NCBI GenBank assembly: GCA_020631455.1
Contig: JAHDHF010000004.1
Coordinates: forward strand, 1-50,989
Source of the DNA: Saprospiraceae bacterium
GTDB lineage: Bacteria > Bacteroidota > Bacteroidia > Chitinophagales > Saprospiraceae
Length of the DNA: 50,989 nucleotides
Reading direction: 5' to 3'
The notes beneath the pieces were generated by a model. The model had not been told where the DNA came from. It searched no databases and worked only from the letters and a program-made list of their open reading frames with translations. Shown here piece after piece: positions 19,401-25,617 of this stretch (within the stretch, counting starts at the first letter, position 1; each line of letters begins with the position of its first letter). Position numbers and translations under genes: made by a program.

Positions 19401-20060
19401 ATAACTGAAAATGAAAGGCTTCGCAATGCTCAACTAGAAGTGCAAGGACGACTTAAAGAGCAACTTGATAAAGATAAAGAAAACCGTGTTCAATTTAAGA
19501 AAGTCGAAAAACAATTACAAGCTGCGCAAACCGAATCACATAAGTGGGATGATTTGTTTACAGTTTTGGGGAAAAGAAATGGCGGCTTACTTCGTGCTTA
19601 TGCTCAACAATTAACACTCAAACAATTGTTAAAGAGAGCAAATATGCATTTGAGTCAAATGCTTGAAGGGCGATTTGTATTAACTGTAGCAGAGAACAAT
19701 GAGGGTAAATCAAGTACCGAAATTGATATTCGAATAGCAGATTTACATCAAGCAGGTGAGCTCCGTAAAGTCGAAACTCTTAGCGGCGGCGAAACTTTTA
19801 TTGTCAGTCTTTCGCTTGCGCTCGGGTTAAGTGATTTGGCAAGTCGTAAAATTAAAATCGGCTCACTATTTATTGATGAAGGATTTGGCAGCTTGGATGA
19901 GCATACGCTTAGCTCTGTTTTAGAAGTCCTAGAAAATATACGAAGTAAAGGAAAAATTATTGGATTAATTTCGCATACAGCTTTAATTCGAAATCAAATT
20001 GATACTCAAATACGTGTGACAAAAATCGACGATCAATTTAGTAAAATCGAAGTTATTTAA
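16452..20060 (+). CDS. sbcC: SbcC/Rad50-type SMC-like ATPase
   Basis: A 1202-aa ATPase of the SbcCD/Mre11-Rad50 DNA-end processing family. The Walker A motif GPTGSGKST is at residues 37-45, after the typical FAISG strand. Two long heptad-rich coiled coils meet at a zinc-hook CPVC (599-602), exactly halfway. The ABC signature LSGGE is at 1110-1114 and Walker B FIDEGFG at 1140-1146. It should act with the nuclease SbcD on hairpins and blocked ends, yet no sbcD gene is adjacent, and the upstream neighbour is a repeat and malY-type gene. Its stop is separated by 1 bp from the convergent gldH stop. Confidence 0.95.
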   Translation: MRIRSIRTRNLNSLKGDTYINFEDEKFTFSGIFAISGPTGSGKSTLLDAIMLALYGNTPRGEIDSIISFGTGECLSEVEWEHGGKFYRSTYARHKAGKKSTGKIQPKHDMSLAYQDSNGIYQFTESRGKKQVVKEVETITQLTAEQFNMSVMLPQGQFTKLLKASSGERGELLEKISGALQYTKIGEAAKTKLDAAKLHLSELTGKVEGIELLNPEAIEEIKSNLKSNQTEISNLEIRIQEAQKNKATLELYNSHQKNVQILETQINELNNKIQQNSDIRKQLELHLKTIPFQHDLETLTELNLQLHQTKEQLDKLQENKSGIQSKLMEIDDLVSSKKTEFSKLKTKEKDVKIAYSKAREIEKINDHLLLKIQQFDLQHEENSKKKAEYEKQNKKSQEDLQKLRNLQNENAQFISNPKLKESLEKLKQKALEVKGSADLHKIRIENNKKLLQRQLDEIEKVMQNGIQKNDEFQAIEAMLKLLSAEYQEIANGRIKSHESGSKKIEQDIIQQRQFIRFAKQQQNVKSATECLLQRIDDQQQIVNELIKKRDSIQEELISSQNKLQTILKWLLDNQSKFDLHVHKRELAHAREDLLSDENCPVCMQKCQVINFDTHFESDIEFVGFYLQQKADSFKLDRKIFELNDQKKYIESLLTSLKTQVEELTNTLLNLQNPTSDDIGQAKIEELELNLDNTITKQQQANLLWTKYDAAVKNFVVCEKQRDELRKLYSTLKEEETKIQSEITQDQEAQSKLEAEYLKEANQLIQSNAHSVDDILVAIERQFELFDKAKVRHQELELERVRLESNLNTTTNQLAEVLKLLSTLIEQQKLLKIKQKEQVTELTSVIGDAKSADLFQSEFLKALKIAEEELAQYVLSKQKSNLEFQKIIGSLESTEQANAILQKKKKHLDSILESKILESTFSSIDEIKASQLDQQKAAQLSSIIEVEDEELKQTITEKARIDSEINKMQKAGLPSESIQILQGYITENERLRNAQLEVQGRLKEQLDKDKENRVQFKKVEKQLQAAQTESHKWDDLFTVLGKRNGGLLRAYAQQLTLKQLLKRANMHLSQMLEGRFVLTVAENNEGKSSTEIDIRIADLHQAGELRKVETLSGGETFIVSLSLALGLSDLASRKIKIGSLFIDEGFGSLDEHTLSSVLEVLENIRSKGKIIGLISHTALIRNQIDTQIRVTKIDDQFSKIEVI

Positions 20061-20061
20061 A

Positions 20062-20538
20062 TTATTGAGCAGTTCTTGATTCATTTAATTCGCGCAATCC
20101 AAATCGTATTGCTTCAATTCCTTCTAAATTTTCGTCACGTGTATGTTGCGATAGTTTAAATGAATAATCTCCAGCTTGTTCGAAAAAAGCAGCTTCTTGC
20201 AAATCGACGACAACAGATTTGCTTTCACCTCCTGAGCCATACCATTTGCCTTTTTTGTCAGCTAAATCTACCGAAACCGATTCTTTGATAGATTGACCAT
20301 TAGGAAATGTTGTCTCAATATTTACATAAATGTTTTGAAAATTGTATAAAGTCGAATGTTGTATTTCCATTTCGATTCCATAAAGAGCATTTGTATCAAG
20401 TATTTCTACATTGTATTTTAATATTTCATCATAAGACCATCCGTTTTCTATTTTCTTCGTTTCATTCATTAAATACGTATGATTTGTACAAGAATAAAAA
20501 CTGAGCACACAGCTTAGTATTAAAAGAAATTTTTTCAT
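20062..20538 (-). CDS. gldH: Gliding motility lipoprotein GldH
   Basis: A 158-aa lipoprotein matching the GldH family. The signal peptide is followed by a lipobox SFYSC (Cys17). Conserved patches are a NFQNIYVNIETTFPNG block, GKWYGSGG, and a C-terminal GDYSFKLSQHTRDENLEGI stretch. GldH is required for gliding in Flavobacterium, though it also occurs in non-gliding Bacteroidota. It is predicted to sit in the envelope by a lipid anchor. The gene is convergent with sbcC (1-bp gap) and has repeat copy 6 upstream. Confidence 0.85.
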   Translation of the reverse strand: MKKFLLILSCVLSFYSCTNHTYLMNETKKIENGWSYDEILKYNVEILDTNALYGIEMEIQHSTLYNFQNIYVNIETTFPNGQSIKESVSVDLADKKGKWYGSGGESKSVVVDLQEAAFFEQAGDYSFKLSQHTRDENLEGIEAIRFGLRELNESRTAQ

Positions 20539-20542
20539 ATCG

Positions 20543-20550
20543 CTAAGGTA
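20543..20550 (-). promoter_or_regulatory. -7-like box TACCTTAG before gldH
   Basis: On the minus strand TACCTTAG ends 4 bp before the gldH ATG. It is the same placement seen upstream of sbcC, cmk, guaA and amn, consistent with a leaderless transcript. No clear -33 element. Confidence 0.4.
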
Positions 20551-20584
20551 AGCCGTTCTTAAATTATAATAATGAATAGAATTG

Positions 20585-20858
20585 GGGCATCCGCGACTTC
20601 ACTGTGTTCAGTCGCGGCGGGCTGATTCAGGGTTTCGCTATGCGCTCATCACTCACTAGCGTTCGTGAGCGCCTCGTATTCACTCGCGCCCCTTACCATC
20701 CCTATGCCATGCTGCTATTAGCTACTGAGATGGACAAGCGCTGCGGAGTAGTGGCTTTGCCAGATGCGACGTGGAGCGTAGCTCTAGGAGCAGCCGAGCG
20801 AATAGCGAGCTACGGAGCATAGCGACCGCGACGCGCGATAGCAAGGAGCGGATGGCCC
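20585..20858 (+). repeat. Intergenic structured repeat, copy 6 (module C + inverted module A)
   Basis: Module C (20585-20708) starts GGGCATCC, has a 7-bp slot stem CCGCGAC/GTCGCGG and ends CCCTATGCC. Inverted module A (20732-20858) runs from GGACAAGCGCTGCGGAG to GGCCC. The pair occupies most of the 347-bp gap between gldH and cmk (both minus strand); no gene is seen there. The C+A order equals that of copy 2. Confidence 0.83.
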
Positions 20859-20885
20859 TTCTTAATACTTCAATTCAGTTTGCAT

Positions 20886-21593
20886 TTATGCTTGTGACAG
20901 TGAGTCAATCGATTTGAGTTGGTATATGATTTCTAATATGTAACTCAATTGTTCGTCTATGCTCAAGAATGAATTGTCTATGACGATGGCATCATCTGCT
21001 TGGCGGAGTGGGCTGTCTTCTCGGGTTGAGTCGATATGATCTCTATGGCGCAAATTATCGAGTACTTGCTTGAGGCTGATTGATTCATCACGTTCAGACA
21101 ATTCTTCGTAGCGGCGAGTCAATCGTGTGTCTTCATCTGCTTTCAAGAAGAATTTGAGATCGGCATCTGGAAAAACGACTGTACCGATATCGCGGCCATC
21201 CATGACAATGCCGCCTTGGGCTCCGAGTCGCTGCTGCTGTGCAACAAGTTTGCGTCGTACTTCTGGGATAGTTGCTATTTCTGATACGGCGTTGGATACT
21301 TCGAGTGTCCGTATGCGTTTTTCTACGATTTCTCCGTTGAGCATAACGAGACTTTTTGTTCCTGCTCCAGAAAAACTAAGGGTTATATCATCAAGTATTG
21401 CAGCTACGGCTTCTGAATCATTTACATCAATGCCATTTTCGAGGGCGTACAATGTAACAGCTCTATACATTGCTCCTGTATCTACGTATGTGTAGGAGAG
21501 CGCATTTGCCAATTTTTTTGCAAGTGTGCTTTTGCCTGTAGAAGAGGGGCCATCAATCGCGATTGTGTATTTATGCTCTTCAGTATTTGACAT
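20886..21593 (-). CDS. cmk: Cytidylate kinase
   Basis: A 235-aa (d)CMP kinase. The P-loop GPSSTGKST lies at about residues 14-22, then YVDTGAMYRAVT, and the CMP-binding MDGRDIGTVVFPDADLKFFL. It phosphorylates CMP and dCMP in the cytoplasm. I chose ATG at 21593; the frame is open for 20 more codons to 21653, but that extension would run into the neighbouring gene and lies upstream of a TACCTTGC box 4 bp before the chosen ATG. The 506-aa gene ends 21 bp upstream on the same strand. Confidence 0.95.
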   Translation of the reverse strand: MSNTEEHKYTIAIDGPSSTGKSTLAKKLANALSYTYVDTGAMYRAVTLYALENGIDVNDSEAVAAILDDITLSFSGAGTKSLVMLNGEIVEKRIRTLEVSNAVSEIATIPEVRRKLVAQQQRLGAQGGIVMDGRDIGTVVFPDADLKFFLKADEDTRLTRRYEELSERDESISLKQVLDNLRHRDHIDSTREDSPLRQADDAIVIDNSFLSIDEQLSYILEIIYQLKSIDSLSQA

Positions 21594-21597
21594 GGAC

Positions 21598-21605
21598 GCA
21601 AGGTA
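21598..21605 (-). promoter_or_regulatory. -7-like box TACCTTGC before cmk
   Basis: TACCTTGC on the minus strand ends 4 bp before the cmk ATG. A TTTG lies 23 bp upstream of it, inside the end of the preceding gene, giving a complete Bacteroidota-type promoter with a spacer at the long end of the known range. Confidence 0.45.
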
Positions 21606-21613
21606 CGAAGTGC

Positions 21614-23134
21614 TTAGTTTCGTTTTCGCAAATCTGCGATGATCATTTCCCAAATTTGTTCAAAAGGGAGAACTTCGAGTTCGATCAACGTGCCTCTGAA
21701 TTTGAATGGTTGTTCTCTGAGACGGAGATAATATTTTTCATGTGAAGATAAGCTGCTTGCATTCCAGTTATGTTTAGGAAGTTGTTGCAACATTCGTATA
21801 AAGTTATTTATACGAGCAAATTCTTCTTTTTTGGACAGTCTGTTTGCATATCCTTTGAGTCTATCTATTCGATCGGCTGCTTCATCAAATTTTCGTGTTT
21901 GAATAAAGAAAAGGGCTTGACCGATGACATAGAGGATACTCAATATGCGCTGATGTTTTGGAAAAAGAATTGGATCGTTGAGGAATCGGTTGAGTTTAAA
22001 CGATCTACGCGGTTGAGCTGCTAATGCTTTATTTGATACTTGATAGTAGTCAATGATATAGTTTAAATAGACTTCGAGTACTTTCCAGCGCTCTTTAGTC
22101 GCATTGGGTAGCTTTGCGAATTTTGTATTACTAACTATTTGGTTGAATATCGCAACAGCTGGAATGTAATTTTCAGTGTGCATCGCGATCAAGAAGTAAT
22201 ATTCCATGAATGTCGCCCAGCTTTCAGTCCCAATTGGAAATGATTTTAAATTTTGATCTACGCAAGCTTGAGCACTCCTAAAGTCTTTGAGGTGGAGATA
22301 TGCAGTCATTCGTTTGATCAAAAATGTTGACACCATGTCATCCCGATAGAAGTGAGGATTTTCATTAATGTATTCTTGAGCTTGATCACAAATGACAATT
22401 ACATTTTTAAAATCATTGAGCATCTCGTAGCGATAAGCCCATACGAGATACATATTGTACAATATGACAGGTGAGTCATACATTTCAGATAAGCTTACCA
22501 GGGCGTCACAGTAGATATTGATCTTTTCTTCTAGATCTGCATTTTTACTTGGCGGCTTATGATAATTCATGATGACCCGCTGATAAAACTCTTCTGAGCG
22601 TATCTCGGCATCAAGTACATTTTGATACTGCTTAGAATCAGCATCATAGATTTCATAGTTTTTTTCATCACCGGTTTCGGCTGCATACTTTCTCAGGATA
22701 CGAGATGTATTGACGATGACATCTGCAAACTTGTACTTGTGTGCTGTAGTTCGTATTTGTGATGCTAATGCTGCTGCTGTATGTTTCGCTTCATTACTGT
22801 TTAGGATCCTGACAAGCGTCCAATCTTTGTTACATGAAAAATATGCACGATTGTAGGTCGAAGTACTCGGAAGATTAACATCAAGGAAGAAAAGCGTATT
22901 CAGTAAGCGTTTTCTAAATCTTGACTTGATTTGTCGATACTTATCATCCGATGGCGTTGATCCATAGAGATAAGCGGCTGCATCTCTGTCGTTTCTAAAC
23001 TTTCCGGCTAAAAGTGCTTCGTAAAATTCATTGAATTTTGAAGACTTGTTTTTTAAAGAATGCTCATCAAAAATTTCTATTTTTTTGACTTTCTTTTTCG
23101 TTACAATTCTTGAAATCTCGATTAGATTCTTCAT
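21614..23134 (-). CDS. Hypothetical 506-aa helical (TPR-like) protein
   Basis: A basic N-terminus rich in Lys (residues 10-35) is followed by an almost entirely alpha-helical protein with repeated aromatic/Leu patterns of the type seen in TPR arrays (for example about residues 215-330). There is no signal peptide and no catalytic motif I recognise, so it is probably cytoplasmic. It has its own well-formed promoter (23200-23231) within an inverted repeat and lies 20 bp upstream of cmk, so cmk may be partly cotranscribed. I do not recognise a named family. Confidence 0.75.
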   Translation of the reverse strand: MKNLIEISRIVTKKKVKKIEIFDEHSLKNKSSKFNEFYEALLAGKFRNDRDAAAYLYGSTPSDDKYRQIKSRFRKRLLNTLFFLDVNLPSTSTYNRAYFSCNKDWTLVRILNSNEAKHTAAALASQIRTTAHKYKFADVIVNTSRILRKYAAETGDEKNYEIYDADSKQYQNVLDAEIRSEEFYQRVIMNYHKPPSKNADLEEKINIYCDALVSLSEMYDSPVILYNMYLVWAYRYEMLNDFKNVIVICDQAQEYINENPHFYRDDMVSTFLIKRMTAYLHLKDFRSAQACVDQNLKSFPIGTESWATFMEYYFLIAMHTENYIPAVAIFNQIVSNTKFAKLPNATKERWKVLEVYLNYIIDYYQVSNKALAAQPRRSFKLNRFLNDPILFPKHQRILSILYVIGQALFFIQTRKFDEAADRIDRLKGYANRLSKKEEFARINNFIRMLQQLPKHNWNASSLSSHEKYYLRLREQPFKFRGTLIELEVLPFEQIWEMIIADLRKRN

Positions 23135-23183
23135 AGAGTCTTCAATTTGTGATAAAACTATTCTTGGATTATAGTATGAATCG

Positions 23184-23243
23184 TGTCACAATACAATATC
23201 AAATGTACAATTGTCTTGTAAGTTATCAAAACAGATTGTGACA
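23184..23243. promoter_or_regulatory. Perfect 9-bp inverted repeat flanking the 506-aa gene promoter (possible operator)
   Basis: TGTCACAAT (23184-23192) and ATTGTGACA (23235-23243) are exact reverse complements separated by 42 bp. The arms bracket both promoter boxes at 23200-23231. The halves resemble TGTGA-type regulator sites. A transcription-factor pair or a cruciform is possible; neither is proven. Confidence 0.45.
23200..23231 (-). promoter_or_regulatory. Bacteroidota-type promoter of the 506-aa gene
   Basis: Minus strand: TTTTG (23231-23227), 19-bp spacer, TACATTTG (23207-23200), a full match to TTTG-N19-TAnnTTTG. The predicted start near 23195 gives a leader of about 60 nt to the ATG at 23134. 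Confidence 0.7.
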
Positions 23244-23280
23244 TCGGTTTTAAACAAAAAATACATTTCTATGTCAAGAA

Positions 23281-24192
23281 TTAACTCAACAAACGAGCTG
23301 CAGCTCGATACGTATTTGCATGAGCTTCAATAATGTGAGATAAAGTAGGTGAATATCCTCCGCCCATACTGACTGCTACAGGTAAGTTCCGCTTGAGACA
23401 TTCTTCAAAAACGAATTCATCGCGCTTCAAGCAGCCATCAATGGATACTGACAAACGACCAAGAGCGTCAGACTTGATGATATCCACTCCTGAGAGATAA
23501 AACACTATCTCAGGCTTGACCATGTCAAGCAGCTGAGGCAGTACATTATATAAAGTGTCTAAGTAAAGAGTGTCAGATGTGTAGTCATCCAATCCAATAT
23601 CAAGATCGCTTTCTTCCTTTCGGGTAGGATAATTCTTTGCGCCATGCATGGACAACGTGAAGACTCGATCTTCATCCTTAAAAATGTGAGCTGTACCATT
23701 TCCTTGATGTACGTCAAGATCTACTACAAAAATTTTATTGACACGATTTCGGTTCAACAGCAATTTAGCTGCTAATGCGATATCATTGAAGACGCAAAAT
23801 CCTTCACCATGATCTGCATAAGCATGATGTGTTCCACCAGCGATATTGAGCGCAATGCCGCCGTGTTTGAGTACGTGTTCTGCACATTCCAAAGTGCCGG
23901 CAGCGATGTATCGTCCACGAGTGACAAGCTCGGGGCGCATCGGAAATCCAATCGCACGTTCTTCCTTGCGAGTTAACGATTGTTGTCGTAATGCATTCCA
24001 ATATTCTCGAGTATGTACACTGCATATTTCCGCTTCAGTCAAAAGCCGAGGCTCAAAAAAATGCTCAGGAGTCACAGTGCCTTCGTAGATCAACTGCTCG
24101 GGCAGCAAATCATATTTTACCATCGGGAAACGATGCTTGGCTGGTAATGTGTATCGATACACTGACGAAAAGGCAATTCTGAGTTCATTCAT
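23281..24192 (-). CDS. Histone deacetylase family protein (AcuC/HDAC-like amidohydrolase)
   Basis: A 303-aa arginase/deacetylase-fold zinc hydrolase. It has the paired histidines in GGTHHAYADHGEGFCVFND, the zinc ligands in VVDLDVHQGNGTA (DxH) and the distal Asp in YLSGVDIIKSDALG. Bacterial members remove acyl groups from small amines or lysines; the substrate here is not determinable. The gene is single on the minus strand, divergent from the 97-aa gene at 24308. Confidence 0.9.
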   Translation of the reverse strand: MNELRIAFSSVYRYTLPAKHRFPMVKYDLLPEQLIYEGTVTPEHFFEPRLLTEAEICSVHTREYWNALRQQSLTRKEERAIGFPMRPELVTRGRYIAAGTLECAEHVLKHGGIALNIAGGTHHAYADHGEGFCVFNDIALAAKLLLNRNRVNKIFVVDLDVHQGNGTAHIFKDEDRVFTLSMHGAKNYPTRKEESDLDIGLDDYTSDTLYLDTLYNVLPQLLDMVKPEIVFYLSGVDIIKSDALGRLSVSIDGCLKRDEFVFEECLKRNLPVAVSMGGGYSPTLSHIIEAHANTYRAAARLLS

Positions 24193-24251
24193 TCTGTCAG
24201 ATCGGCAGCTTTCAACATACTACACAATACTGGCAACGCATTTGCAATAAC

Positions 24252-24287
24252 TTTGTTGAATTACTAAAAGTATTCATCGTATTTTTC
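24252..24287 (+). promoter_or_regulatory. Candidate promoter of the 97-aa gene
   Basis: TTTGTTG (24252-24258), a 21-bp spacer, then TATTTTTC (24280-24287), one base from TAnnTTTG. It would give a short leader of about 15 nt. Weak but well spaced. Confidence 0.35.
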
Positions 24288-24307
24288 ATTCACAAGACCC
24301 AATCGTT

Positions 24308-24601
24308 ATGCAACAATACATGGTCATATTTGATGTGCCGGATCTTACGCAAGAAATGATGGAGCTCGTGCCTCATCAAATCGAAGTTACTGAACGGCTC
24401 TTTGCTCAGCAGCGCTTGTTTAGCTACACGCTTTCTGATGATTATTCGACGCTTTGGGCGACATTCATCGCCGAAAACAGCGATGATCTTCTCGAGCTCG
24501 TACATAGCTTACCGATGACAGAGTACATGACGTTTGAAGTCCAGCGACTCGCGTTCAATCGTCATCCTCAACCACATATGATGTCCTTGTCATTAAACTA
24601 A
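24308..24601 (+). CDS. Small muconolactone-isomerase-like (ferredoxin-fold) protein
   Basis: A 97-aa protein with the pattern of the dimeric alpha/beta-barrel group related to muconolactone isomerase and YCII proteins. It shows a YMVIFDVP strand, a helix ending at an ERLFAQQRLFSYTL strand, the STLWATFIAENSDDLLELVHSLPM helix and a C-terminal EVQRLAF strand. The reaction is unknown, and catalytic residues of true muconolactone isomerase were not checked. It is a single gene, followed directly by repeat copy 7, whose 18-bp hairpin could end its transcript. Confidence 0.65.
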   Translation: MQQYMVIFDVPDLTQEMMELVPHQIEVTERLFAQQRLFSYTLSDDYSTLWATFIAENSDDLLELVHSLPMTEYMTFEVQRLAFNRHPQPHMMSLSLN

Positions 24602-24621
24602 TATGATACACAGGAATTAGA

Positions 24622-24978
24622 GGGGCTGCCCCTTCATAAAAAAGCTCCTAGAGATGATTCTCTAGGAGCTTTTTTATTTCAGGTCGGGCTATCCGGCACT
24701 CTCTCCGAGTTCCTTGAAGTCACTCGGAGTTCAAACAACGCCTTCTATCCCTCAGCCATCTTAGCCAGATGGGCTGAAATTATTCTTGCTATAGATTTCA
24801 AAAGAGATAAATCCCGTAGGGATGATAGCATCACATTTATAAAGGACAAGCGCTGTGAAGCAGTAGCCGATAGGCTAGATGCGCGCGCAGCAAGCAGCCG
24901 AGCGAATAGCGAGCTGCGAAACATAGCGACCGTACCCACTTTCCGCCACAAGTGGCGGAAAGTGGGTACGGATGGCCC
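24622..24978 (+). repeat. Intergenic structured repeat, copy 7 (inverted B + inverted A, long linker)
   Basis: Inverted module B (24622-24757) starts GGGGCTGCCCC. Its slot is an 18-bp perfect stem (24637-24654 with 24659-24676) sharing the GCTCCTAGAGA core with copy 1. It ends CTATCCCTCAGCC. An 86-bp linker holds a further small palindrome ATCCCGTAGGGAT. Inverted module A (24844-24978) has the longest slot stem in the window, 20 bp with a 2-nt loop (24930-24949 with 24952-24971). It occupies most of the gap between the 97-aa gene and mraZ. Confidence 0.85.
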
Positions 24979-25069
24979 CAATTAAACCCATTTCTTTTGA
25001 TATGACAGCTAAAAAATTAAAACAATATGTTTTCGTGTGGTCGATTTTCTTTCGATTTATGTTCTAAAG

Positions 25070-25144
25070 TGGTGTTTTAGGATTGAAACTGGTCGTATTT
25101 TGATAAAAAGTGGTAAAAAGTGGTAATGAATGGGAATTTTGGGT
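25070..25144 (+). promoter_or_regulatory. MraZ operator array upstream of the dcw cluster
   Basis: TGG-type pentamers recur on a 10-bp phase: TGGTG 25070, TGGTC 25090, TGATA 25101, TGGTA 25111, TGGTA 25121, TGGGA 25131, TGGGT 25140. MraZ is known to bind direct TGGGN repeats with 5-bp spacers in front of its own operon. The last four boxes fit best and end 26 bp before the mraZ ATG; the upstream boxes are weaker. Implies autoregulation of the division cluster. Confidence 0.75.
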
Positions 25145-25170
25145 ATTTTTGATGCGTTGTAAACAACACT

Positions 25171-25617
25171 ATGAGAATCTACGGTCAACAGACATGCAAA
25201 GTGGACGCGAAAGGGCGATTGAGATTGCCTTCTTTCTTGTCTGCTCATATGGCAAAGTCTGGCGATCAATCATTGATTCTCAAAGGGCAGCTCGACTGTT
25301 TGCAGATGTACACAGTTGAGTCTTGGGAAAAACACGTCAGCCAGTATGATCATCTTTCAGATGCAGTGGCAGACAACATCACGTTCAAGCGTTTGCTTTT
25401 TCATGATGTATATGAGCTTAAGATTGATCAACAGCAGCGGATCAATCTCCCTAAGAAATTGCTCGAAAAGGCAGGCATCAAAAGTGATGCTGCTGTAATG
25501 GGAATGGGCGGCAAAGCAGAGATCTGGAATCCAGATCGCTATGATGCGTACATCCTCGAAGAAGAAAAACGGTATAACGAACTCGCGAGTCAATTGTCAA
25601 ATCAATCAAATGGCTAG
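25171..25617 (+). CDS. mraZ: Transcriptional regulator MraZ
   Basis: A 148-aa protein with two AbrB/MazE-like half-domains: QTCKVDAKGRLRLPSFL near the N-terminus and ELKIDQQQRINLPKKLLEKAGI in the second half. MraZ forms a ring that binds repeated TGGGN boxes and regulates the dcw operon; such an array lies just upstream. ATG at 25171 gives the family start MRIYG. Its stop overlaps the rsmH start by 8 bp (25610-25617). First gene of the cluster. Confidence 0.95.
   Translation: MRIYGQQTCKVDAKGRLRLPSFLSAHMAKSGDQSLILKGQLDCLQMYTVESWEKHVSQYDHLSDAVADNITFKRLLFHDVYELKIDQQQRINLPKKLLEKAGIKSDAAVMGMGGKAEIWNPDRYDAYILEEEKRYNELASQLSNQSNG

Noticed and set aside
21594-21653. Longer cmk start at 21653
   Set aside because: It would overlap the upstream gene, and the extension precedes a promoter-like box; the kinase fold begins right after the ATG at 21593.
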